From UBA4416 sp046594225 (GTDB lineage: Bacteria; Bacteroidota; Bacteroidia; B-17B0; Aurantibacillaceae), in contig JBKJPW010000116.1 of assembly GCA_046594225.1 (NCBI GenBank), positions 1 to 64,000 on the forward strand: a stretch of DNA of 64,000 nt. Direction: 5' to 3'. Positions 44,098 through 51,822 of the stretch are shown piece by piece (within the stretch, counting starts at the first letter, position 1; every line of letters starts with the position of its first letter). The translations under genes were made by a program, and so were the position numbers. The notes beneath the pieces are model-generated. The model did not search any database. It had not been told where the DNA came from and saw only the letters and a list, made by a program, of their open reading frames with translations.

Positions 44098-44152
44098 GCT
44101 CAAAATTAATAAAAAATTCAGGAAATATAGGGGTTTAATTATTTCATTAAAC

Positions 44153-44160
44153 TATATTTG
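44153..44160 (+). promoter_or_regulatory. -7 element for the secreted protein at 44183
   Basis: TATATTTG, an exact TAnnTTTG match inside ACTATATTTGTTA, lies 22 bp before the ATG. A nearly identical string (ACTATATTTGTTA) recurs at 60991-61003 before the amidohydrolase. A -33 TTG is not apparent. Confidence 0.45.
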
Positions 44161-44182
44161 TTAGACAAAAATTTAAATTTTA

Positions 44183-44980
44183 ATGAAAACTATTTTATTA
44201 GCCATTGCCTTACTAATTGGATTAAATTCTTTTTCTCAAAAAAAAGAAAAAAAAATAGATCCAGCTTTAAAGTACATCTATAAAGAAGCAACTTTAGAAA
44301 CTGACGATTACAACGTTTACATCATTGATGCGGTTGCTGTAGGAAAACAAGTGAAATTTAAAATCAAAATTTTTAATAAAACCAACGACTACTTATTAAT
44401 AAAACCAGGTGAAATTAATTACGTGGTAGATGGCAAAACCGTATTTTGTAGAGATAAAAACTTTGTTGTTCAACCAAATGAAGAAGAAACTGAGGTGCTT
44501 GACTTTAGAGGTACAGATATGCAGGCAGATAAATTTACTCTTGAGTTAAAGGGTATTTACAAGGCTTCTGCTGGTGGACAAGTAACTAAAGTTCCAAATT
44601 TTGATTTACCTCCAAATAAAAATGAATTCACGGAAGGAAACTTTACCTGCACCTTAAAAAAGAATGAATCTGTAACTGCTAAAGCCTACGGTAAATTTGA
44701 GTGCCTATATACTGGTGATGGTATTGGCATTATGAGTCCAAATAAATGCGTTGCTATTATGCCAAATGGAGTTGAGAATCCAAATGTAAAAAAGAACAAA
44801 ACCATGATTTTAGAAAAAGGCAAAAAGGACGATTTTACAGCGGTATTTAATGAAGTAGCTGGTGCAGGAGATCTTCAAAAATCAAACATTTCTATTAAAT
44901 GGAATGAAACTTTTAGAGAATCTAAACTACAAAAATTAAACGTATCTAAAGTTGAGTTGATTAAGAATACTACCAAATAA
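44183..44980 (+). CDS. Secreted protein of unknown function
   Basis: 265 residues with signal peptide MKTILLAIALLIGLNSFSQ and a lysine-rich start of the mature chain. The body contains beta-rich motifs such as YIIDAVAVGKQVKFKIKIFN and INYVVDGKTVFCRDKNFVVQ, in the style of immunoglobulin-like envelope proteins. I recognise no family. It stands alone between divergent trmD and a convergent methyltransferase gene, 2 bp from the latter's stop. Confidence 0.7.
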   Translation: MKTILLAIALLIGLNSFSQKKEKKIDPALKYIYKEATLETDDYNVYIIDAVAVGKQVKFKIKIFNKTNDYLLIKPGEINYVVDGKTVFCRDKNFVVQPNEEETEVLDFRGTDMQADKFTLELKGIYKASAGGQVTKVPNFDLPPNKNEFTEGNFTCTLKKNESVTAKAYGKFECLYTGDGIGIMSPNKCVAIMPNGVENPNVKKNKTMILEKGKKDDFTAVFNEVAGAGDLQKSNISIKWNETFRESKLQKLNVSKVELIKNTTK

Positions 44981-44982
44981 TT

Positions 44983-45855
44983 TTACTTCTTCTCCAATCT
45001 TCCCCAAACCCCAAGTGGTAATTGCACACCGCTTTTAGCATTTAAATACAACTCTCCAATACTTAAATTGGATTTATGTTTGGTTGCGAATGGTTCTAAT
45101 AAATTTTGCGGCACTAATGCTGAAAAGCCTAATGAGTAGGCATTTAGGATTAAGAGGTGTTGTTTAGGGTCTACAATCTGTAATACACTATCAATCATTT
45201 CTAAAATATTATCTTCTAATTTCCATTTCTCTCCGTTTGGTCCATGTCCAAAAGCTGGTGGATCTAAAATAATACCTTGGTACAAATTTCCTCTACGCTG
45301 TTCTTTTTTTACAAATTTTAAAGCGTCGTCAATCATCCAACGGATATTATCCAAATTAGATTTTTGCATATTTTCATTGGCCCAATTCACCACTTGTTTA
45401 ATACTATCAACATGTGTTACATCAGCACCTGCAGCTCTGGCGGCAATACTTGCGCCACCTGTATAAGCAAATAAATTTAAAAATTTAGGTTTTTCTAATC
45501 CTGATAAAAAATCAAATATAATATCCCAGTTACATGCTTGCTCTGGAAAAACACCAACGTGCTTAAATGACGTTAAACCCAAACGCAAGGTAATTTCTTT
45601 ATTTCCTAAAGGATAGGAAATTGTCCATTGATCAGGCATTTTTTTTAATGCTTTCCATTCGCCACTTGAGCTACTTTTAGGAACAAATTTCACATGAGCT
45701 TGCTTTTCCCACTCTGCTTCCGAATACTTTTTTCTCCACACAGCTTGCGGTTCAGGGCGAATGGTAATGTATTTGCCAAAACGTTCTAATTTTTCAAAAT
45801 CGCCACAATCTATTAATTCATAGTCTTGCCAGTGGGTAGGAGTTAGTAATTGCAT
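44983..45855 (-). CDS. Class I SAM-dependent methyltransferase, RlmI-like
   Basis: 290 residues. The SAM motifs are FLNLFAYTGGASIAARAAGADVTHVDS, IRWMIDDALKFVKKEQRRG, and the catalytic-region LDPPAFGHGPNGEKW, typical of the rRNA m5C methyltransferase RlmI group. It lacks the N-terminal PUA domain of E. coli RlmI, which is longer at about 396 residues. The target is probably ribosomal RNA, but is not proven. A 7-bp tandem repeat lies just upstream. Confidence 0.8.
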   Translation of the reverse strand: MQLLTPTHWQDYELIDCGDFEKLERFGKYITIRPEPQAVWRKKYSEAEWEKQAHVKFVPKSSSSGEWKALKKMPDQWTISYPLGNKEITLRLGLTSFKHVGVFPEQACNWDIIFDFLSGLEKPKFLNLFAYTGGASIAARAAGADVTHVDSIKQVVNWANENMQKSNLDNIRWMIDDALKFVKKEQRRGNLYQGIILDPPAFGHGPNGEKWKLEDNILEMIDSVLQIVDPKQHLLILNAYSLGFSALVPQNLLEPFATKHKSNLSIGELYLNAKSGVQLPLGVWGRLEKK

Positions 45856-45862
45856 TTTGTGA

Positions 45863-45897
45863 AATTACGAATTGCGAATTACGAATTACGAATTATG
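45863..45897. repeat. Five tandem 7-bp units (AATTACG)
   Basis: AATTACG, AATTGCG, AATTACG, AATTACG and AATTATG follow one another without gap upstream of the RlmI-like gene. A short array like this can vary in copy number by slippage. The unit is not in a coding region. The rest of the 142-bp gap up to 45997 shows nothing else I can name. Confidence 0.7.
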
Positions 45898-45997
45898 GAA
45901 ATAAGTAGTAAAAAGAAGTTTGTTAATAAAAGGGTTTAGCAACAAGAAGTCCGCTGAACAAAAAACTCTAATTTAGATACATATCAAACTATTTTAT

Positions 45998-47425
45998 ATG
46001 CAAACAAATCGTTCAGCTTTTATTACATTAATTTCAGTCTTTTTCTTTTGGGGCTTTGTAGCCGCCAGTAACGATATTTTAATTCCTGTATTTAAAGAAA
46101 AATTACATTTAGAACAATGGCAAAGTCAAATGATATCCTTTGCATTTTATGTAGCATATACGGTTGGATCTATTATTTATGTATTGATTTCAAAATTAAA
46201 TGGTGGCGATATTTTAAATAGACTTGGTTATAAGAATGGTATAGCGCTTGGCTTGTTAATTTCAGCTTGTGGTACTTTGTTGTTTTACCCAGCAGCAGAG
46301 CTAGTATCTTTTCCTTTAATGATCACTGGGTTATTTGTAGTAGCACTTGGATTTTCATTACAACAAACAGCTGCTAACCCCTTAGCTATTGTGATGGGCG
46401 ATCCAGCAAAAGGCTCACAACGATTAAGTTTAGCTGGTGGTATCAATAATATTGGAACAACTATTGGCCCACTAATTGTTGGCTTTGCTATCTTTGGGTC
46501 GGTAAGTAATCATGGCTCATTAAGCGATTTATCTGCCGTAAAATTTCCATACCTAATTTTAGGTTTAGCGTTTTTAATTGTAGCCATAATTTTTAAATTT
46601 TCTTCTTTACCAAATAAAATTGAACCTCAAGAGGTAAATAACGAAGACTCTTCTTCCGAAACAAAAAGTGTCTTCCGTTTTCCTCAATTGTGGATGGGTA
46701 TGATTGCCATTTTTGTATACGTAGGTGTTGAAGTATCTACTGCCTCTAATTTACCAGACTACATGAAACAACATATTGGTATACAAACAGAAGATGCTGC
46801 TCCATACATTTCGTTATTTTGGGCAAGTTTAATGATAGGAAGATGGACAAGTTCAGTTGGCGCATTTGATATATCAAAAAATACAAAAATGATATTACGT
46901 TTCGTTATTCCTTATGTTGCTTTTGGTGTATTTTTACTAGCAAATGTTATTGCCGGACATGACTTAACTCCTTTTTATCCATATTCATTTGTTATCTTAT
47001 TAATGATTGCTGCAGATATGTTGAGTAAAGGAAATCCAGCACGGCAGTTATTAATATACTCTGCTTGTGGGATAGCCGCTTTAATTACTGGAATTTTAAG
47101 TAATGGTCTAGTAAGTTTGTATGCATTTATTAGTGTTGGTTTGTTTTGTTCAACCTTATGGCCTTGCATTTATACATTAGCAATTTCAGGCTTGGGCAAG
47201 CAAACAAATCAAGGTTCCAGTTATTTAATTATGATGATTATGGGCGGAGGGTTTATAAGTTTATTACAGGGTTGGTTGGCTGGACCAGAAATTATTGGAA
47301 TTACTTTAAGCTATATTGTTGGCATTGCATGTTTTTTATATCTTGGTTTTTACGGCTACAAGTCCAAACAAATATTAAAGGAACAAGGAATCGATTTCGA
47401 TACAACTATCACAACAGGACACTAA
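45998..47425 (+). CDS. FucP-family sugar MFS transporter
   Basis: 475 residues with about twelve transmembrane helices. FFFWGFVAASNDILIPVFK near the N-terminus is the helix-1 signature of FucP-type sugar/proton symporters. LGFSLQQTAANPLAIVMGDP also fits the family, and ASLMIGRWTSSVGAF is on helix 7-8. The family imports L-fucose, glucose/galactose, GlcNAc or mannose. It is placed 16 bp before a short acidic gene that leads into the N-glycan cluster, so it likely imports mannose or GlcNAc freed by those enzymes. Confidence 0.85.
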   Translation: MQTNRSAFITLISVFFFWGFVAASNDILIPVFKEKLHLEQWQSQMISFAFYVAYTVGSIIYVLISKLNGGDILNRLGYKNGIALGLLISACGTLLFYPAAELVSFPLMITGLFVVALGFSLQQTAANPLAIVMGDPAKGSQRLSLAGGINNIGTTIGPLIVGFAIFGSVSNHGSLSDLSAVKFPYLILGLAFLIVAIIFKFSSLPNKIEPQEVNNEDSSSETKSVFRFPQLWMGMIAIFVYVGVEVSTASNLPDYMKQHIGIQTEDAAPYISLFWASLMIGRWTSSVGAFDISKNTKMILRFVIPYVAFGVFLLANVIAGHDLTPFYPYSFVILLMIAADMLSKGNPARQLLIYSACGIAALITGILSNGLVSLYAFISVGLFCSTLWPCIYTLAISGLGKQTNQGSSYLIMMIMGGGFISLLQGWLAGPEIIGITLSYIVGIACFLYLGFYGYKSKQILKEQGIDFDTTITTGH

Positions 47426-47441
47426 AATAAAAATTAAAAAA

Positions 47442-47894
47442 ATGAAAGTAACACTTAACGTTAAATTAGTAAACTCAAAATTTAGTCAGGCTTATGCTGA
47501 TAAAGATAACGAAGGAGAAGAAACAGAAGACAATATCAAATATTTGTGGGAAGACGAATTTGATGTTCAAGGAAATGTGAAAGAATTTAAAGTCGTAAAC
47601 AATGCTACTTATTTATTGAAAGGCTTATATCCGAATGATGATGAATTTTGTTTTGAAATTCCAGATATGATGATTGTGGAATGTATTATGGAAGATGGTT
47701 CGGTAACACAATTGCCTTTTTCTAAAAAAGCAGTGAGTAAAACTGATAAAGTAGAGGAACATGATCGATTTTTATTTAATGTCTATTTAAAAAGTGTAAG
47801 ACAGGTTGTTAACCCTATGCCAGGCGTTTATATTTTAGCAGATGATTTTCCGAAAGAATTAGCTGAACTTGTGAATACTGATGAAGAAGAATAA
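47442..47894 (+). CDS. Short acidic protein of unknown function
   Basis: 150 residues, no signal peptide or membrane segment. It is rich in Asp and Glu (DKDNEGEETEDN near the start, NTDEEE at the end) and has no recognised motif. It starts 16 bp after the sugar transporter and its end overlaps the GH20 start by 14 bp, so it is co-transcribed and coupled with the GH20. Possibly a small cytosolic partner, but nothing in the sequence tells. Confidence 0.65.
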   Translation: MKVTLNVKLVNSKFSQAYADKDNEGEETEDNIKYLWEDEFDVQGNVKEFKVVNNATYLLKGLYPNDDEFCFEIPDMMIVECIMEDGSVTQLPFSKKAVSKTDKVEEHDRFLFNVYLKSVRQVVNPMPGVYILADDFPKELAELVNTDEEE

Positions 47895-50160
47895 GCTATT
47901 ATTCATACTATTTTTCGTTTTTTCGTTGAGAATTATTTCTCAAGAAGAAAAATCTACATTAGCAATTATTCCATTTCCTAAAGAATGTAAACAAGTTCCT
48001 GGTAATTTTATTCTTTCAACTTCTACCAAAATTGTAGCGCCTTCGTTATTCGCTCAAAATGAAATTGATTGGTTTAATGAGTATTTAAAAAACTATTACG
48101 GCTTTACGCTTCAACAGGTTATAAAGGTGCCAAATGATGGCAACTATATTCAATTTACAATCCCAGATTGGGAAGCTGGCTATACCGAAAACTATCATTT
48201 AAATATTACTGAAAAACATATTTCAATTTTAGCAGAAGGTAAGGGCGCAGGAAATTTTTATGCCTTGCAAACGCTTATACAATTACTTCCAATTAAAAAA
48301 GATAAACCTATTTCAATACCATGTGTTGAAATAAAAGATGCACCTCGTTTTGAATGGAGAGGAATGCACCTAGATGTATGTCGTCATTTTTTTTCAGTGA
48401 GTTTTATTAAAAAGTATATCGATTTAATAGCGATGTACAAGATGAATACCTTTCATTGGCATTTAACCGAAGACCAAGGTTGGAGAATTGAAATAAAAAA
48501 ATATCCAAAATTAACTCAAGTTGGCGCTTGGAGAAAAGGTACTATGGTTGGCAAATACAGCGATCAAAAGTTTGACAGCGTCCCTTATGGCGGTTTTTAT
48601 ACACAAGAAGAAATAAAAGAAGTAGTTGCATATGCTGCAAAAAGACATGTAACTATTGTTCCTGAAATTGAAATGCCCGGGCATTCGGTAGCCGCTATTG
48701 CATCTTATCCTTGGTTATCCTGCACTGGAAAACAAATAGATGTAGAAAGAGGTTGGGGCGTTTTTGAAGATGTGTATTGCACTAAAGATTCTACTTTTCA
48801 ATTCTTACAAGATGTATTAGATGAAGTCATTTCATTATTCCCCGGAAAATACATTCATATCGGTGGAGATGAATCTCCAAAAACAAGATGGAAAGTTTGT
48901 TCTACGTGTCAAGCAAAAATTAAAGCGGAACATTTAAAAGATGAACATGAATTACAAAGCTATTTTATCAAACGTATCGAAAAATATGTGAATTCAAAAG
49001 GCAAACAAATTATTGGTTGGGATGAAATACTAGAAGGCGGATTAGCTCCAAATGCTGCCGTGATGAGTTGGCAAGGGACTGAAGGGGGTATAGCTGCTGC
49101 CAAACAAAAACACAAAGTGGTGATGACTCCTGGCTCGCATTGTTATTTTGATCATTATCAATCATCACCAACAGACGAACCATTAGCTATTGGTGGCTAT
49201 ACGCCTTTAGAAAAAGTATATGCTTATGAGCCAATTCCTGATGGATTAAATGCGGAAGAACAAACCTATATTATGGGTGCTCAGGCAAATGTTTGGACAG
49301 AATATATTTTAAATGAAAAGCAAGTGGAATATATGGCTGTTCCGCGCATGGCAGCATTAGCAGAAGTATTATGGACTCCTAAAGAAGTAAAAAACGAAAC
49401 TGATTTTTTAACTCGTTTACAACAACATTTCTATTTACTAAATGCATACAATATCAATTACGCAAAAGCATTATATAAAGTGGAACAAAAAATTATTCCA
49501 TCATCAAAACCAAATACACTTATCTTAGAATTAAATGCTAATGCTTCTTTAGGAAACATTCGTTATACAACAGACGGAACAATACCAACCCAAACCTCAT
49601 TAACATATCAATCGCCACTAAACTTAGATAAAGATATTACTATTACTAGTGTACTTTTTAAAGATGAACAATTAAAAGGAAAAATATCAACTCGTTATTA
49701 TGAAATCAATAAAGCAACAAACAAGCCCATCACTCTAAAAATTGAACCAAACAAATCTTATAGCTATGGTGGTGGTTTTACATTAGTGGATGGCGTTGCG
49801 GCAAAATTACCAAGAGTTAATAACGAATGGCTAGGTTGGAGTGGTAAAGATATAGAAGCAACTATTAATTTAGAAAACGCTCAAGAAATTTCTCATATAC
49901 AAATTGGATTTTTAAATGAAGAACTAAGTTGGATTTATCTTCCGTCATCCATTGAATTTTTTATATCCAACGATAATAAAACATTTAAATCTATTGGAAT
50001 AACTACCGTAAAGGATAATCGATCAGCTATCTTAGATTTTAAAACAATAAAAACAACCTACATAAAAATTGTAGCTAAAAGTTTTGGCAAAATACCAAGC
50101 GGAAAACCAGGCGCTGGTGAAGACTCTTGGTTGTTTTGCGATGAAATTCAAATAAAATAA
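47881..50160 (+). CDS. GH20 beta-N-acetylhexosaminidase with C-terminal domains
   Basis: 759 residues: signal peptide (MKKNKLLFILFFVFSLRIISQ), an N-terminal GH20b domain (about 25-145), and a catalytic TIM barrel (about 150-500). The barrel has FHWHLTEDQGWRIEIKKYP, the acid pair in HIGGDESPKTRW (Asp-Glu near 330), and IIGWDEILEGG. A chitobiase C-terminal domain (about 545-600, YTTDGTIPT) and a discoidin-like F5/8C domain (about 615-759) follow. It removes terminal beta-linked GlcNAc or GalNAc, here probably from N-glycan cores or antennae. It overlaps the preceding gene by 14 bp. Confidence 0.92.
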   Translation: MKKNKLLFILFFVFSLRIISQEEKSTLAIIPFPKECKQVPGNFILSTSTKIVAPSLFAQNEIDWFNEYLKNYYGFTLQQVIKVPNDGNYIQFTIPDWEAGYTENYHLNITEKHISILAEGKGAGNFYALQTLIQLLPIKKDKPISIPCVEIKDAPRFEWRGMHLDVCRHFFSVSFIKKYIDLIAMYKMNTFHWHLTEDQGWRIEIKKYPKLTQVGAWRKGTMVGKYSDQKFDSVPYGGFYTQEEIKEVVAYAAKRHVTIVPEIEMPGHSVAAIASYPWLSCTGKQIDVERGWGVFEDVYCTKDSTFQFLQDVLDEVISLFPGKYIHIGGDESPKTRWKVCSTCQAKIKAEHLKDEHELQSYFIKRIEKYVNSKGKQIIGWDEILEGGLAPNAAVMSWQGTEGGIAAAKQKHKVVMTPGSHCYFDHYQSSPTDEPLAIGGYTPLEKVYAYEPIPDGLNAEEQTYIMGAQANVWTEYILNEKQVEYMAVPRMAALAEVLWTPKEVKNETDFLTRLQQHFYLLNAYNINYAKALYKVEQKIIPSSKPNTLILELNANASLGNIRYTTDGTIPTQTSLTYQSPLNLDKDITITSVLFKDEQLKGKISTRYYEINKATNKPITLKIEPNKSYSYGGGFTLVDGVAAKLPRVNNEWLGWSGKDIEATINLENAQEISHIQIGFLNEELSWIYLPSSIEFFISNDNKTFKSIGITTVKDNRSAILDFKTIKTTYIKIVAKSFGKIPSGKPGAGEDSWLFCDEIQIK

Positions 50161-50162
50161 AC

Positions 50163-51155
50163 ATGAACACCAACAGACGACAATTTTTAAAACTCTCTGC
50201 TTTTGCAACTTCATTGTTTGCATTCAATAAAAGCAAAGCAACAGAATTAGTAGAAAACGTTTCTAAAAATTCTACAAAACCAATTGTTATTTCTACATGG
50301 CGTTTTGGTGTAGAAGCCAATGCTGAAGCTTGGACAATTTTATCAAAAAATGGAAGAGCATTAGATGCTGTAGAAGCTGGCGTGAAAATTCCGGAGGCAG
50401 ATCCTAAAGAACGTAGTGTTGGTTATGGCGGAAGACCAGACCGAGATGGTCGCGTAACGTTAGACGCCTGTATTATGGATGACTTTTCTAATATTGGTTC
50501 TGTAGGTTGCTTAGAACATATTGTTCATCCCATTTCTGTTGCAAGAGCTGTGATGGAAAAGACACCACATACTATGTTAGTTGGAGAAGGCGCTTTAGAC
50601 TTTGCATTAGCACAAGGATTTAAAAAAGAAAATTTATTAGTAAAAGATTCAGAAGACGAATGGAAGGAATGGTTGAAAACGGCTGAATACAAACCAAAAG
50701 CAAATATCGAAAATCATGATACCATTGGCATGGTGGCATTAGATATGAACGGAAATTTATCAGGCGCTTGCACAACCAGCGGCATGGCTTTTAAAATGCA
50801 CGGACGAATTGGCGACTCTCCAATTATTGGCGCCGGATTATTTGTAGATAATGAAGTTGGCGCAGCAACTGCTACAGGCCACGGTGAAGAAGTAATGCGT
50901 ATTGTAGGAAGTCATACAGTTGTTGAATTAATGCGTCAAGGCTTTGCTCCAGAAGAAGCTTGCAAAAAAGCAGTAGAAAGAATTATAACTATTGCCAAAA
51001 GAAAAAACAAACCCTTAGATGACTTGCAAATTGGATTTATAGCTATCAACAAAAAAGGTGAACATGGTGCTTATTGTTTACAAAAAGGATTTAACTACGC
51101 GGTGTATTCTCCTGAAATCAATAACCAATTAATTGATGCTAAACACATCCTCTAA
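50163..51155 (+). CDS. N4-(beta-N-acetylglucosaminyl)-L-asparaginase (aspartylglucosaminidase)
   Basis: 330 residues of the Ntn-hydrolase family. The N-terminus MNTNRRQFLKLSAFATSLF has an RRxFL-like Tat export signal. The autocleavage site lies at ENHDTIGMVALD, where Thr187 becomes the N-terminal nucleophile of the beta chain. GGAGxG-type residues in the beta chain are replaced by GRIGDSPIIGAGLFVDNEVGA and GHGEEVMR, standard for the family. It cuts the GlcNAc-Asn bond left after glycan trimming. It begins 2 bp after the GH20 stop. Confidence 0.92.
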   Translation: MNTNRRQFLKLSAFATSLFAFNKSKATELVENVSKNSTKPIVISTWRFGVEANAEAWTILSKNGRALDAVEAGVKIPEADPKERSVGYGGRPDRDGRVTLDACIMDDFSNIGSVGCLEHIVHPISVARAVMEKTPHTMLVGEGALDFALAQGFKKENLLVKDSEDEWKEWLKTAEYKPKANIENHDTIGMVALDMNGNLSGACTTSGMAFKMHGRIGDSPIIGAGLFVDNEVGAATATGHGEEVMRIVGSHTVVELMRQGFAPEEACKKAVERIITIAKRKNKPLDDLQIGFIAINKKGEHGAYCLQKGFNYAVYSPEINNQLIDAKHIL

Positions 51156-51822
51156 ATATATTTTAGAAATAGCGTGTTTCAATTTAGAATCATGCGTTTT
51201 GGCTCAGAAAGCTGGTGCCGATAGAGTTGAGTTTTGTGATGATTATAAATTAGGGGGAATAACGCCAAAGCAAAATGATATTTTAGAAGCGCGAAAATTA
51301 GTACAAATTCCTTTACATGTTATTATTCGTCCACGTGGTGGGAATTTTGTGCACAGTACTGAAGAAATAGAACTAATGAAACGAGATGTATTGTTTTGTA
51401 AAGAACATAAAGTTGATGGCGTAGTCTTAGGCATTTTAAATTCTGACAATAGCATTAATATAAATGCAAATAAACAATTAGTTGAACTTGCAAAGCCAAT
51501 GTCTGTAACGTTTCACAGAGCCATTGATGAGTGTAAGAATATAGAAATTGCTTTTCAAGAAATTATAAAATTGGGGTTTAATAAAGTGCTAACATCCGGA
51601 CGAAAACAAAATGCTTTAGAGGGAATTAGTGTATTAAAATTATTGCAAGTAGAATTCGGAAATCAAATTACAATTATCCCGGGTGGCGGCATCAGGAATT
51701 CAAATATTAAACAATTAGTAAAAGAAACACAATGTAAAGAGTTTCATTCAGCTGCTCTTAACGGTAATAGTGAAGTTGCAGATATTGAAGAAATAAAACA
51801 TTTAAAAGAAAAGTTGTTTTGA
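51136..51822 (+). CDS. cutC: CutC family protein (copper homeostasis annotation)
   Basis: 228 residues from the ATG at 51136 (a TTG one codon earlier also exists). The TIM-barrel shows LEIACFNLESCVLAQKAGADRVEFCDD, IIRPRGGNFVH, TFHRAIDECKN, and IIPGGGIRNSNI. It overlaps the asparaginase by 20 bp and the GH2 start by 4 bp (TTGA), so it is translated as part of the N-glycan operon. The copper role of CutC is disputed and mechanistically unproven. The embedding suggests an enzymatic role in sugar or glycan metabolism instead. Confidence 0.9.
   Translation: MLNTSSKYILEIACFNLESCVLAQKAGADRVEFCDDYKLGGITPKQNDILEARKLVQIPLHVIIRPRGGNFVHSTEEIELMKRDVLFCKEHKVDGVVLGILNSDNSININANKQLVELAKPMSVTFHRAIDECKNIEIAFQEIIKLGFNKVLTSGRKQNALEGISVLKLLQVEFGNQITIIPGGGIRNSNIKQLVKETQCKEFHSAALNGNSEVADIEEIKHLKEKLF

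Noticed and set aside
45863..45897. Possible CRISPR-like array
   Set aside because: Units are 7 bp and contiguous with no spacers; simple tandem repeat.
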